A DNA stretch of 64,000 bases from Zingiber officinale (GCF_018446385.1 NC_055990.1:29225891-29289890), one strand, 5' to 3'. Positions 8,787-22,572 are shown, counted from the stretch's first letter. The notes: a model not told the origin generated them from the sequence alone. Made by a program: numbers and translations.

Positions 8787-10976
8787 ATCTCTCCCTTTTT
8801 TATGTTTGACAATACCACTTGTAAGTTAGGCTAATCTCATAGCCTCAACTTCCTTCATGCCAATATGAGAATGATGGTTTCCTCCATTCTCCTCCTTTTC
8901 TAGAGGGCAAATTCCCTCTTAGGCAATGAAGACCTAACTTAACCACGCATTCTCCCCCTATTGGCACACATAAAAAACTCTCCCCCTGAAGAGTTACCCA
9001 ATGTTGTTGACAACTTCACTTGTTGTTCACAACACAATAACGAAGGTTTCATACCCTTCATTGTTCTAAATGCTCATCCTTGAGCATATACCACATAAAT
9101 AATGAAGATATCCACTCTTCATTACATTCAAATGCCCAACCTTGAGCATTTTCGCTAAATAAGATTAACTACCTTCCAAGGTGTATGAAAAATAAATTTT
9201 CATGTCCTTAAAGAGTAACTCCCCCTAAAGACATGCACGTAACTTCTGTCATTGCACAACAATGACTTGGAATCCCTAAACCTTTAGGAAACCCAAATTT
9301 AGAAGTTTTGAGGTCCAAAAAATTCAATATTGAAACTAAACCTCAACCTAAACCTCTACTTAGTCTTCCTTAACCAATCCATCCTTGTTTTCATCATGAA
9401 AACTCCCCCTAAATATATACAAATGTGTTTTGAGGGGTTAGGAATGGTTACCTAGACTAAAGGTGGTTTAAAATGATGAAATCAGGCTTTGCCAACCAAA
9501 ATCAGCATCCCCAATCGATTGAAGTTGGGTCTCAATCGATTGAACCCTGCTGAATCGATCCACTGATCGATTCAGACTGCGTGGATCGATCGGTGGATCG
9601 ATCCAGCGAGCTTCTGCTCACGAGAGATGTCTTCTCAATCGATCACCCGATCGATTGAGGCACTTCAATCGATCGGTTGATCGATTGAAGATCTGAAATT
9701 GCTGAAATTCTATTTCAGTCAACTTCAGAAACTCCCCAAAAATTCTACAAAATTCGAAAAATCATGAAAATTATTGTGGACATTATTTAAGGCATATATT
9801 ATCATAGAAAAATAGTTTTCTAAGAAAATACTTCATATTTTCCAAGATGGACACAAACTAGAAAACTTGTAAAAACTTTAGTATTTTCTTCTAGTTTGTG
9901 TTTAATTTTTCAATGATGAGTACTATCAAAAGATAGTCTTCACCAAGGTTTTCCAAAATATATTTGAAATCATTTTCAAAACCAATTTCCAACCATGTTC
10001 TTTGGGCTCAATGCACATGACTTGTACTTTAGCTTTCCCAATGATTGGAAAACATATAACTATATGTTTTGATGAACCTAAAACTCAAAGGAATGCACTA
10101 AATCAACATATTGAGTTTTGTTCATCATCCTAACATCTCACTTGTATCTAATGTGCACTAAAACACATACAAGTCATCTTATAGTTCTTTTATGAGATGT
10201 AAACTTTTGGTTTTGCCCTAATCTAGGGATCATGCATATCTACCTAGGCATTTTGAGGTTATGAACATCCACCAAGGATGTGATTTGTTAATAAACGTCA
10301 TTTGTCCTTAATTGCAAGGAATTTAAAGGTTATGCATGATGCAATATGACATATATCAAAGATAAATAATTTTCAAAAGAAAATTTCCTAGAACTATATG
10401 ATGTATGTATGACATGACATGGTATTTTTGTGTTTTTCATAATAAAACATGAATGCAAGATATGATGTCATGACATATGATGGGCAAACAATGCATGGTA
10501 AATTAGCATAAACAAAATACCTAGAATAACTATCTAAGTATCCTTAAACCTTAGCTAACTTAAATGTATAGCCTAGATTACTCATTACTTCCCAAGAAAA
10601 TACCAAAATTCAATTTTGACATTTCTTTTGATTTTCCTATTTTTGTGCCAATTTAAATTAAATAAATTCCTCAAATTTTGGCACATATTACTCTTTTTAA
10701 AGAGTAACAAATTAAAATAAGGCTTAGACTTGCCTTTAACTTCCCAATAAAATGTCAACATCTCAACTTGTCATTTCTTTAGACTTGATTTCTTGTGCCA
10801 ATTAAAATTGTATCCAAATACTCAAATTTTGACACATCTTACTCTTTCCAAGAGTAAGCCTTTAATCCTTATCATTTTCAAAGGTTAACAATAATCTTGA
10901 AAATGCTCTTAGAGTGTCAACTTTATCATGATTGGGTTAACTACCCTTTCAATTTGAGTTGACACTCTTTCACCCT
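8787..10976 (-). other. Non-coding interior of element B
   Basis: No coding signal on either strand. The first bases (RC AAAAAGGGAGAGAT) are the polypurine tract beside the left LTR. From 9504 to 9690 lie four more array I dyads, with arms CTGAA/TTCAG (9550-9575), TGGA/TCCA (9582-9605), CTCAA/TTGAG (9634-9659) and CTTCAA/TTGAAG (9663-9690). The rest is AT-rich. This is where pol would sit in a complete copia element. Confidence 0.6.
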
Positions 10977-12707
10977 CTAAGGGGTAGAGAAAATGCTCCT
11001 AGGAACCCAAAACCTATTAGTGCTCCTTGAATGCTCTAGGTATTCACTAGGGATAACTTCCCTAGATACCTTCCTAGTGACCTTGTTAGGCTTCTTAGAG
11101 TCCTTGGTCACATTTTCTAGGTCAACTCTAGGGATTTCTTCCCTTGTGACATTCTTAGTGACTTTCTTGGACTTCTTAGAAGTCTTAGTCACGTTTGTTG
11201 CAAAAATACTCTTAGGAATAACCTTCCTAGTATTTTTGACTTGACTATTTGACTTAGACTCGGTTCCATAACTATATGAAACCCTATGGTAAGAAATTTC
11301 ATCTTTCTTAGCCTTAGGTTTGTATCCCAAACCTCTATGGTCATTAGATGACTTTTGTACTTCTATACCTAGGCTATGCTCATTTTGCCCTTTAAGGATA
11401 TTTTCCATCCTTTTTAGGGTCTTTTCCATTTTATCAAGTCTTGACCTCAAGACTTGATTTTCTTCCCATAAATCCCTAGATTATGATTTTTCACTAAATC
11501 CTTGAGCATTTTTGTTTCTAGGCTTATAGCTATGGTCCTTAGTGTTATTTCCTAGACTTTTACCTACCTTCCTAACCCTAGGTTGAGTGGTTTTAGCATG
11601 AAAATCTACATGTTTTTCCTTAATGCTATCATGCTTCCTATATTTGTGGTAATGATAAAAATTAGAATTATCATGCTTTTTACCATTATTTAAAGGGGTA
11701 GGCTCAATAAATGATACCTTTCGTTTTACCTTAGAGGCTCCCCTTTGACTCATGCTTCCTCCCTTAGGCTTGACCGCCTTCTGCCCCTTAGGACATTGGC
11801 TCCGATAGTGTCCCTTTTGATTGCAAGAGAAGCACACAATGTGCTCCTTGCTCTTCTTTATTCCGGAAGCGGTCTCTTTGGGCTTCTCCTTGCCCTTTGG
11901 TGCCACTTGGCCCTTCTTCTTGGCCAATTTAGGGCACTTGATCTTGTAGTGCTCATGTTCCCTACATTCAAAACATATGATGTGATTTTTATTTTTAATG
12001 GAAATATTTTTACCTTCACATGTAGGGATGACACTTAATCCTCCATTTGATATTTCTTGATCTTTGGAGGATGCAATGTCTTCTTCTCCATTTGACCCGG
12101 ATGTAGAAGCTTCTTTTTCTTCTTGATCCGATGTCAACAAAGTTCACTCCCCCTCAATCCTAGAGGTGGAGGCTTCTTCATCTTCCTCTTGTACATGGAA
12201 CAAAGAGTATGATTCCTCTTTGCCCTCTTCATTGTATTCCTTTGAAGATGAAGCTTCTTGGACCTCTTCTTCAGAAGTTGAGCATCTCTCAACTTCGGAA
12301 TCCTCTTCCTTTTGATCTTGCTCCATTGAGTCGCTCTCTTTGGATTTTTCTTGGATTGGTACAGTGGAGGGTTTTTCATGAAGTTTGGCCAACTTGCTCC
12401 ACAATTCCTTGGCATCCTCAAATTCTCCAATTTGAGTCAATATATTGTTTGGCAACAAATTGACGAAAAGCTTGGTCACTTTATCATTTGACTCGCTCCT
12501 TTGAACTTGCTCTTGACTCCATTTTCTCTTCTTGAGGATCTTGCCCTTTGAACTTGTTGGAGCTTTGAAACCTTCCATTAGAGCAAACCATTGATCTATC
12601 TCCATTATAAGAAAGTTTTCAATTCTTGATTTCCATGAATCGAAACTCGTGGATACATATGGTGGAGGCACTCTTGTATCGAATCCGAATCCATCTCGGA
12701 ATTCCAT
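10977..12707 (-). pseudogene. gag of element B, two zinc knuckles, two in-frame stops
   Basis: One reading frame of 577 codons runs from ATG at 12707 to 10977, with only two internal stops (a TGA near 12141-12143 and a TAA near 11481-11483). In order it has a copia-type capsid region (SFDSWKSRIENFLI, ELWSKLAKLHEKPS), an acidic Glu/Ser-rich stretch, and two CX2CX4HX4C knuckles (CFECREHEHYKIKC and CFSCNQKGHYRSQC). A Lys/Arg-rich part and a predicted coiled coil (RSRLDKMEKTLKRMENILK) follow. It ends FWVPRSIFSTP without joining a protease. Product: nucleic-acid-binding capsid protein of the retrotransposon. The single frame suggests modest age. Confidence 0.8.
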
Positions 12708-12816
12708 CTTGAAGTTAGGCTTCTTGAATTCTTTGACTTTGACAAATTTTCTCCAACTTCTTCACCCTCTAGCTTTGTTGCCCCTTTCGGTGATGATTCC
12801 GGTGAAGAGCAACATC

Positions 12817-12828
12817 GCTCTGATACCA
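12817..12828 (-). other. Primer binding site of element B
   Basis: The minus strand reads TGGTATCAGAGC two bases inside the LTR that starts at 12831. This is the methionine-tRNA primer site and fixes the transcription direction. Confidence 0.85.
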
Positions 12829-12830
12829 CT

Positions 12831-14532
12831 TGTTGGGACCAAATATGTAGCTAGAGGGGGGGTGAATAGCTTGGCGTGATCTCATGCTCGTTGTTACTTG
12901 TTTCTTTAAAAATGTGCAGCGGAAATACAGGAAAACAAACACACAACGCTAACACAAGGGATTTACTTAATATCCACCTCAAGAAGAGGTAACTAATCCA
13001 AGGATTCACACACTCATGCACCCTCCACTAATAAAACACTTCTTTACGGTAACTACCGAAGGCGGAGAAGCCCTACAAGTTCACACTATAAGAAGAAAGG
13101 GAAAGGAAATACAATACAAGCAAAAGCTTACAAGTTTGCACAAGAAAAACTCTAACCCTAGCTTTCTTCTTCTTGCTGTAGATCCGCCTCTTGACTTGGA
13201 AAAACCTCCAAGAACTGGAGGTGAGAACTCTGTGGAGTGGCTCTGGAATCGCTGTGAAGATTAGAGATGAACAGTGCAAGTGTTGGCGGAGAAAGAGCTT
13301 GATAACGGCTTTAATCGACGCTAACAGTCGAATCTCAATCGATCGGATTGCTCCCAATCGATTGGGGAGCCTTTGGATCGATCGACCGATCGATCCAGAG
13401 CGCCTCTGTGCTCTTGGGAATCGCCTGGATCGATCGGCTGATCGATCCAGGGTTTATCGTGCGAAATCGCACCACCCAATCGATCGCCCGATCGATTGGA
13501 GGCTCCCAATCAATCAGCTGATCGATTGGGAGGCTTTCTGTTTGCGCGACACTTCTCCCCAATCAATCCACTGATCGATTGGGAGGAGGCTTGTCGCGAG
13601 GACTCTCCCAATCGATCGGTCGATCGATTGGGCATGAGCCAATCGATTGGGCATGAGTCAATCGATCGGTTGATCGATCCAGCTGGGCAAAAACAAGTCC
13701 AAAGTTCCCTAAATCAACATCCGGCCAACTATGACCTGTTGGTACATCATGCCTAGCATCCGGTCACCCTTGACCTGCTAGGACTCCCTCACTAAGTGTT
13801 CGGTCAATCCCTTTGACCCACTTGGGCTTTTCTCCTCGTGCCAAGTGTCCGATCATCCTTGACCCACTTGGACTTATCTCCACCAGGTGACCGATCAACC
13901 TTGATCCACCTGGATTTCCCGTGCTAAGTATCCGGTCAATCCCTTTGACCTACTTGGACTTATCTCCACCAGGTGTCCGATCAACCTTAATCCACCTGGA
14001 TTTCCCATGCCAAGTATATGGTCAATCCCTTTGACCTACTTGGACTTTCCAACACCAGATGTCTGATCAAACTTGATCCATCTGGATTTCCTGTGTCTGG
14101 CTTCACTCACCAGGACTTTCCTTCTGCCTAGCTTCACTCACTAGGACTTCTCATTTGCCTGACTTCACTCACCAAGACTTTCCATACTGCCTAGCTTCAC
14201 TCACTAGGTCTTTCACCTGGCTTCACTCACCAGGATTTTCCAACTGCCCGACTTCACTCACCGGGACTTTCCATACTACCTAGCTTCACTCACTAGGACT
14301 TTCCATACTGCCTAGCTTCACTCACTAGATCTTTCACCTGGCTTCACTCACCAGGATTTTCCAGCTGCCCGGCTTCACTCACCGGGACTTTCACCTAGCT
14401 TCACTCACTAGGATTTTCACTTCTGCCTAGCTTCACTCACCAGGACTTTCCTTCTACCTAGCTTCACTCACTAGGATTTTCCAGTCTGCCTAACCTCCCA
14501 GTTAGGACTTTCACCTGGCTTCACTCACCAGG
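12831..14532 (-). repeat. Right LTR of element B, first part (5' LTR in its own sense)
   Basis: Matches 6914-8555 unit for unit: leader, array I (13336-13681), array II (13747-14095) and array III (14095-14532). It stops at CCAGG (14528-14532), the target site of element C. Confidence 0.85.
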
Positions 14533-17268
14533 TGTAAAATACCGGAAATAAAAGAATATGATTAAGGGAATTTTCTGGAATTTTTGGAAATTTTTCGGGA
14601 ATTTTTCGGAGCTCGTACGGATAAGTTCACGGGGATAAAAACGAGGCCCGGAAAAAAAAGCCTGTTTAGGCTACCCGATTTAAGCGAGGAAAAGATTATA
14701 TATATATATTCTTTTCCTTTTATTTTCTTATTTCTTTTTCCTTTGCTTTTGTCGCCGAACCCGAGCCGTCCCCGCACCCTTCTCCTTCGGTGCGCCCACC
14801 GCCGGCCACGGCGGTTCCTCTCTTTATCTTCTCCTCTTCTCGGTGAAGCCGAGCCTTTCTTCCTCGCCGCCACCCATTTCCTTTTCTTCCTCACTGATTC
14901 TGTGCCTAGCCGCCAGCACCCGAGCCGCCGGCTCTCGGTTCCCGATCGCAACCCCGGTGTTTCCCTTGTGCCCGAGCACTGCCGACACCGAGCCTATCCC
15001 CTCTTCTGTCCCCTGTGCCCTAGCTAGTATCCGGCGTCGCACGAAACAGTGCCACCAGCCGGTCTCCTCTTCGACACTGCCGCTCTTCCTTCCCTCTGGC
15101 CGATTTCCTCCTCCCTCGGCTCGCGACATCGCCGTCCTTCTGTGAGTCCTAGTCCTTCCTCTACGTGCCGCTGCCTCTGTGCCCTAGTATCAGTGACCGA
15201 TCCTTAATTTCATTACTCTCTGATTTCCAGCAATCTTGAAGGTAAGGGTTTAAGGTTTGGTGTTTGGTTTTGTGCTTTGATTCGTGTTGTGTTGTGAGCA
15301 GCATTTGTGTTGGGTGGAAGATCATGCTAGTTACGTATAGTGATCTGTAATTGTAGGTTCATTGCGCTGGTTGAGGATCGGGGTTCCAACAGCAGCTACA
15401 CTTTCCAACAGTAACCATCCTTAGCCGTGGAGCTACAGTTGCTGTGAGGTTGAGGTAAGGGACAGAGAATTTGTTTCTCTTATTGTAGCGTACACATAAT
15501 TGAAGCTAGGAAAGGATAAAAATGAATAGTACAGAAATTTATTAAGTTTAAGTTTAAGTTGTTATGTGAAAATGGATTAGGTGTGGAATTGGTCTGATGG
15601 TATGATTAGGGTTAAGGTAAATTAACCCTAGTTAATTGTTGGATTTATGTTAGCTTCTCGTGGATTTGATTTAGCTATTTTATCTATATGAAATTAGCTA
15701 AACCTGTAAACTATAAATATTACAGGACCTTGACGCGAGATGAGTATCTCGGAGTCAGATTGGACCTTTCTATTTTCGGAGGCGGGTACTTTTGACTTAT
15801 GTCATTTGATATGCTTAGTAATTAAATTAACATGTTGCATTAATTGTGTTTCTTATCTGTTTCGGTTAATCACTACCCAAATCTTACATGCTTGATTGAT
15901 TGATTGGTTTTGCATCTCAGGTATATTTTACCTGTTTATACATGCTTATAGGGGTAGTGATATGCCATGCTTGACCATGTTCAGGACCTAGGTTTTATAC
16001 CTTCTGTATACCTTTGGATTGTTTTGGATTCGTTGACCTATGATGCATTTTTATATATATGTGGATTAGGTCAGGATATTCTTGTGGTTAGTGCCATGCA
16101 CCATTTGCATGATTGCATGCTGTGCGATAGTCCGCTCCATTATTGTTGAGCACATCGCTAGTTACATGGATCTGCACACACCACCACTCATGGGTTAGTG
16201 GTCGATTCAGGCAGAGTGTGTTGCAGCAGGGACTCTGTTAGGCACCGTTGGTCCGCTCATGGGTAGTGTGACACAACGTGTTATCCGGCAGGGATTCCTC
16301 CCCGTCATCGTGTACCGGGAGTTGAGAGCATTGCGCTCCCCCATTTATGATTTGGGGTAGGAGGATAGGTGTACTCCGACAGCATCCCGTCCACTCGGTC
16401 ACTCATCAGGAGTAGTGACGACAGAGTGCACGGTTGTCACAGCCCTACCCACTCGGCCTCACTATGTGTGTGAGATGATCGACTGGCGTCAGGGGTGACC
16501 AGGACGCATCATTGGCATCATATGCATGATGCATTTATTGCTTGTGTTTGTGCTTGCTGCATTTATATGCTGCATATTGTTTGGATACCTATGTTTGACA
16601 TGCATACAGGATTCCTATACCACTCGGACTGTTTGACCTTATACTCAGGACCTGGTTAGTACAGCATTCTCCTGTTTACTTCAGATGCATTTTTATCTTT
16701 CTTATCAGGAGACTGTACGCATGATTAGTGCTAGGTGTTGTTTCTTTACTTTGCATATCAATTGTACCTGCTGAGTGTTGGACTCACCCCGCCTCCATTG
16801 TTGATATTTTCAGGTTGATGCTGTCAGGAGGGAGTTCCAGTCGCTAGTCCCCACTGCACGTAGTGCTGGGTCCCTCCAGGATATGTTTGGTTTTCTTTGG
16901 TTTCTTTCTGTTCTAGACTGTTTGAACTCGTTATGTTCTGGATTTAGTTGCTTATGGACATGATATAGATTTTATTATATCGATGGATTTGGATTTGGTT
17001 TTTATTCTACTACATGCCTGCCTGGTTGGCAGAAGAGGTGAGTTCGTCGGTTTTGGGCTTTACGAGTGTAGTTGAGTAGGGTGGTTTTTGAGTCAGGGTA
17101 TTATTACTGCGTGGTTGTGTCAGCCAGAGGCTGAATTTATATATAAACTGCGTGGTTATTGATTTTTATTATTGTTATGATTCCAGCCGCCTGTGGCTGA
17201 GTATTTAGTGCTTGTAGAAAATTTTGATTGTCCGCCGTACATGCAGAGACTACTCTCGGGGCGTGACA
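14533..17268 (+). repeat. Left LTR of element C
   Basis: 2.7 kb. A TATATATATATAT run near 14697-14710 could be the TATA region. The CT-rich, GC-rich part that follows (14740-15145) is open in several frames but has no protein signal. Compared with the right LTR it lacks about 30 bases near 14780 and about 30 near 15100, and it differs by small indels around 16160-16350. Confidence 0.88.
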
Positions 17269-17274
17269 ATTTAG

Positions 17275-17286
17275 TGGTATCGGAGC
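17275..17286 (+). other. Primer binding site of element C
   Basis: TGGTATCGGAGC, six bases after the left LTR. It differs from the methionine-tRNA site TGGTATCAGAGC by one base. Confidence 0.75.
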
Positions 17287-17634
17287 AAATTTTACGATCT
17301 TTTGTTTCGTATTTTGGATTTTCGATTTATCTGATACCAATTTATTTGGTTTCGAGCGGGTTATGATACACCTTTTGGTGTTCGGAGATTTATCGGATAC
17401 GATGTTGGTATTACGGATATTTGGGTTAGCCAGTTTACGAGTCAAACCGGGCATTATCGGATTTTCGATATGGTTATGTTTGGATTTTCGTTTGGTTTTT
17501 TCGGCGATATGTACGTTCGAATTTTGAGGTCAAATTGGGAGACTGGACGGCAAATCTCCAGACAACAAATAGGTATGTTGTTATTTTATGTTGGTTATAT
17601 TGATATTGATATCTGTAATTTAATTTAACAGATA

Positions 17635-19150
17635 TGAGACGATCTACTCGTATTGCTGCGAGACGTGGTGCTGGACGACCACGTGCGAGGACCACGGGAT
17701 CTCTGGATATGCCAGAGATGCTCACTGAGCCTGTCAGTCAGGGACAGACTCAGGATGCAGCGGGAGCATCGGGCTCTCAAATCCCGATAGCTCCTGTAGA
17801 GATACCTATTTTGGCCACACCGACGGTATCCATGCCTACCCGGTTTACAGTACCATCAGGGGTACCATTGGTGTACCCAACATCTGCTCCAGCGCAGTCT
17901 ACGGCGTATTCAGTGCCACCACCAATTGGATCTACAGTGTATCCTATACCAGGGGCACCTGTACCCAGCAGCAGCTGCTCCACATCCAGTACCTTTTCCT
18001 ACCGTACCTCCGGTTGCCACCACTTTTGTTCCCCAGGCAGTACCACCGACTTAGCTTATATAGCAGCACTGGGAGTTCCTCCTCCGGTTTATTCAGCGGT
18101 ACCACCTGTAGTATCGGCTCCAGTGTTTCCGCACACCTCACCGATATTGTTGCAGCACGAGCTAGGATTCTAGCACTGGCTGAGTCGATGAAGACTCGTT
18201 TCACTCTTTTCCACGGAGATCTCGATCCGAGTATGGCTCTGTCATGGATAGAGACTATGGAGCAGACTTTCTTCTATATGGCTTGCTCGAGTGGGAGAAA
18301 GCAGTGGCCGCTTACCATTTACGGATGAAGCTAATGCCGGTGGGTTACTCGATTCTATTATTGGTGGAGCGTCACATGGACCGAGTTGAGAGGCTTTTGA
18401 GCCGTTCTTTCCATCTATCGGATGTCTCACGACGGATTTTATGAGTCCGAGGCGAATAACCGCTCGATGACCGAGTATAATCTGAATTCCTCCGGTTGGC
18501 TCAGTTTTGTCGAGTTAGTTGCGGAGGACAATACAGTTTATACAGGGATTGGATGGTTATCTGCATGTACATTTGCCGGATTAGGGATTACATCTTACTC
18601 TGATGCATTGAATCGAGCTTTGATGATAGAGTTAGCTCACAGCATATCCGGACAGGAAAAGAAAGCATACTGGTCGACTTGAGCGAGTCCAGCAGACTCG
18701 AGCGGGACGCCTCGAGTAGTCCTGAGGCAGTCGGTCGGTACAGGCGTCTCGTGAGCCTCAATCGGGCGGTCTTCTTGGACGTTCCCGATTTTCTCAAGCA
18801 ACCACCTTCCGGTGATACTCATTGTTTGATGTGGATCCGAGATCACCTCACCCGACTTGCTCTGGGGATCGGTTGCTTTTATTGCAAGCAGCCTGAGCCG
18901 AGATTGTCACGAAGGCTCGGCTCCGGAGGGTCGGTCGGAGGGCAGTCTAGTCGATCGGGGCATATCGAGGAGGGCGAAAGCCCAATCTTCACATCGTCAG
19001 CATGCATCCGCGGCATTTGGCATGCTTGGACAGGAGTACTCCAGTGCTTCAGTAGCACCCTAGAGTTTTGCTCCAGACCTTATGCTCAGCGAGACTCGGT
19101 TAGATCGGTCACCATCCTCTCGGTCTTATCGCACATAGTCCGCGCCTCGA
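17635..19150 (+). pseudogene. Degenerate gag of element C
   Basis: Starts at ATG 17635 with a basic leader (MRRSTRIAARRGAGRPRART), followed by a long Pro/Val/Ser-rich stretch. After frame changes near 17965 and 18060 comes the capsid region (SMKTRFTLFHGDLDPSMALSWIETMEQTF, in parts, near 18186-18275). A zinc-knuckle remnant near 18868 keeps CFYCKQ but has lost the His and last Cys. At least five frame breaks are evident, so no full Gag can be made. Confidence 0.65.
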
Positions 19151-19156
19151 TGGCGC

Positions 19157-22100
19157 TTGGCGGCATTACCTCCTCCTCCGCCAGAGACTGGACGAGTTCA
19201 TGCGATTACCAGGGAGGATGCGCAGCGAGCCGACGGATCCATTTTTCACGGTATGATTTCCATTTATGCATTCTCCGCTGATATTTTGATTGATATTGGT
19301 AGTTCGCACTCTTTTATATCCCGTACCTTTATGCGGGAGATTGGTAGATTACCTCTGTTAGGTTGCGGCGATTGACTGTCTCCCTACCGTCCGGTGATAC
19401 TTTAGACGTCACCCAGGAGATCAGAGGTTGCCCGTTAGACTTTGGCAACATGATACTTACGGTAGATCTTCTAGTATTGGAGATGGTCGAGTTTGATGTC
19501 ATACTTGGCATGGATTGGTTGTCGATGTATCATGCTACCGTTGATTGCCGCGAGGGTGGTCACCTTGGCCTCGAACCAACCTCGTGGAGTTTCAGCATCG
19601 AGCGGCATCTTGATTATTTCGACGATTGGTAGCTGTCTCACGGTGTCATGGTTTCTGTTATCGTTGATCGATCGGGGCGGTAGTAGTTCGCGACTCTCGA
19701 TGTTCTGTAGTCCGGAGTACCGGATGTATTTCAGGAGCTACTGGTTTGCCTCCCGAAGGCGGTGGAGTTCGCTATTGAGCTGATTCCGGGAACCACGCCG
19801 ACATCGAAAGCTCTGTATCGTATGGCACCAAAAGAGTTGAACGAGCTGAAGGTTCAACTCCAGGAGCTTTTAGACAGGGGATTTATTCGCCCTAGTGTTT
19901 CACCATGGGGTTCTCCAGTTCTGTTTGTCAAGAAAAAGGATGGTTCTATGAGGTTGTGTATTGACTACAGGCAGCTGAATGCAGTTACCATCAGAAATAA
20001 ATATCCATTACCACAGATTGAGGATTTGTTTGATCAGCTCAGAGGTACATCAGTGTATTCTAAGATTGATCTGCGATCTGGATATCATCAGCTGAGAGTC
20101 AGAGACTCAGATATTCAGAAGACAGCTTTCCGTACCAGATACGGTCATTATGAGTTTTTGGTAATGCCATTTGGGCTTACCAATGCTCCAGCGGTGTTTA
20201 TGGATTTGATGAACCGCATCTTTCTGGAGTATCTGGATCAGTTTGTTATCGTTTTCATTGATGACATATTGGTTTACTCTCGTTCGGAGGAGGAGCATGC
20301 ACAGCATCTTCGCACAGTCTTGGAGATTCTTCGACGACATCAGCTGTACGCGAAGTTCAGCAAGTGTGCATTCTGGCTATCCTCAGTCGGTTTTCTGGGA
20401 CACGTGGTTTCTAGCAGAGGTATTTCAGTTGATCCTCAGAAGATCGAGGCTGTCACCGGTTGGGAGCAGCCGAAGTCAGTTCAGGAGATCCGCAGTTTTC
20501 TGGGATTGGCCGGATATTACCGACGTTTTGTCGAGGGATTCTCGCGTATTGCTATGCCGTTGACACGTCTTACCAGGAAAGGCGTGAAGTTTACATGGTC
20601 CGAGGATTGCGAGACAAGCTTTCAGGAGCTGAAGCGGAGATTAGTGTCGGCTCCAGTTTTGGTTTTACCTTCTGGAGAGGATGGATTTGTACTTTACACC
20701 GACGCATCTCTTCAGGGTTTGGGCGCTGTTCTGATGCAGCACGGCAGAGTAGTCTCTTATGCTTCTCGTCAGCTGAAGAAGCATGAGAAGAACTACCCAG
20801 TTCATGACCTGGAGTTAGCTGCCATCATCTTTGCTCTGAAGCTATGGCGACATCATTTATACGTTATCACATTTGAGATTCTCACTGATCATAAGAGTCT
20901 CAAATATATTTTCACTCAGAAGGAGCTTAATCTTCGACAAAGGAGATGGATGGAGTTCCTGAAGGACTACGATTGTACCATTAGCTATCACCCAGGGAAA
21001 GCTAATGTGGTTGCAGATGCACTCAGCAGGAAGTCCAGAGGGACTTTGGCTTGCCACCGGATTTCGGTTACGGATTTGATTCAGAGTTTCTCGGAGTTAG
21101 ATCTTGAGGAGCAGGGACCGACAGAGCAGGGTATTCTGGTTACCATGGTTGCTCAGTCGTCGATCAGGACGAAGATCCGAGAGGCCCAGGCCAGTGATCA
21201 GCATTTGCAGTTTATTGGCAGTCAGATAGCTTCCGGGCAGCAGACCGAGTTTACACGAGACGAGGAGGGTATTATATACTTCCGAGACAGATTATGCGTA
21301 CCTCAGTCTCATCCGGTCTTACAGGAGCTACTTCAGGAGGCACATCGTTCTCGATTTACGATCCATCCAGGCGGGACCCGTATGTATCGAGACTTAAGAC
21401 GTTCCTATTGGTGGAACGGTATGAAGAAAGACATCGCGAATTTCGTAGCTAGATGTCTTGTTTGTCAGCAGGTGAAGGCTGAACACCAGAGACCTGCAGG
21501 ATTACTTCAGCGGATTCCTATTCCTGAGTGGAAGTGGGATCACATTACCATGGACTTTGTGGTAGGGTTGCCGAGGACACGACGAGGCCATGACGCGATT
21601 TGGGTAATCGTTGATCGATTAACCAAATCAGTAGCGATTCGGAGGACTGATTCCCTGGATCGATTGGCGGATCTGTATTGCCGAGATTATCAGACTACAT
21701 GATGTTCCATTGAGTATCATTTGGATAGAGATCCACGGTTCACGCCTCGTTTACGGCAGAGTCTGCAGCGGGCCTTGGGCACCCAGCTCTTTCAATACGA
21801 CTTTCCATCCACAGACAGATGGGCAGTCGAGCGGACCATTCAGACTTTAGAGGACCTGGAGGTCATGTGTTATGGATTTCGAGGCGGTTGGGAGGACCAT
21901 CTGCAGCTAGTAGAGTTTGCCTACAACAACGACTTCCATTCGGCTATCCGGATGGCACCGTTTGAGGCGTTGTATGGTAGACCTTGTCGGACACCCGTCC
22001 TTTGGGATGAGGTTGGAGAGGCTCAGTTGTTGGGACCTCATAGAGTTCAGCAGGATGCAGAGTTGGTCCGTACTATCAGACGGAGGATGTCAGAGGCGCA

Positions 22101-22572
22101 GGATCGCCAGAAGAGTTATGTTGATCGGAGACGCAGACCACTAGAGTTCTCTGTTGGCGACCATGTATTTCTACGAGTTTCACCCACGAAAGGGGTGAAG
22201 AGATTTGGCCTCAGAGGTAAGCTAGCTCCGCGGTACATTGGTCCCTTCGAGATCTTGGAGAGGATCGGAGCAGTAGCTTACCGACTGGCACTACCATCAT
22301 CCCTGTCAGGCGTGCACGATGTATTTCATGTATCCATGCTGAGAAGATATGTACCCGATCCGACGCATGTGCTGGCAGATATCCCAGTTCCAGTTCAGCC
22401 TGACATTACCTATGAGGAGGTTCCGGTACGGATTCTCGACCGGAAGGAGCGTCAGTTGCGGAACAAGACCATCCGGCTGGTTAAAGTCGGATGGCAGCAT
22501 CATTCGGACGAGGATGCTACTTGGGAGCTCGAGGACACTATCCGAGCTCGATATCCTCATCTTTTCACTTGA
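19157..22572 (+). pseudogene. Protease-RT-RNase H-integrase-chromodomain polyprotein of element C
   Basis: The protease lies near 19270-19520, with active-site segment ILIDIGSSHSF where DTGSS is normal (T to I), then FDVILGMDWL. A frame break separates it from a 646-codon open stretch (19762-21702). That stretch holds the RT ([33 protein letters not shown]), RNase H ([22 protein letters not shown]) and the integrase start (zinc-binding [15 protein letters not shown]). Two compensating frameshifts around 21690-21725 interrupt the integrase. The frame then runs 21721-22572 through DRDPRF, ERTIQTLED, the YIGPFEIL module and a chromodomain-like end (VGWQHHSDEDATWELED). Chromodomain and gene order indicate Tekay/Del. 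Confidence 0.88.

Noticed and set aside
14584-15145. Long open frames in the LTRs of element C (also 22734-23365)
   Set aside because: Low-complexity Pro/Ser/Arg translations, open in several frames because of CT-rich and GC-rich sequence; no domain, and they lie in the LTR leader.
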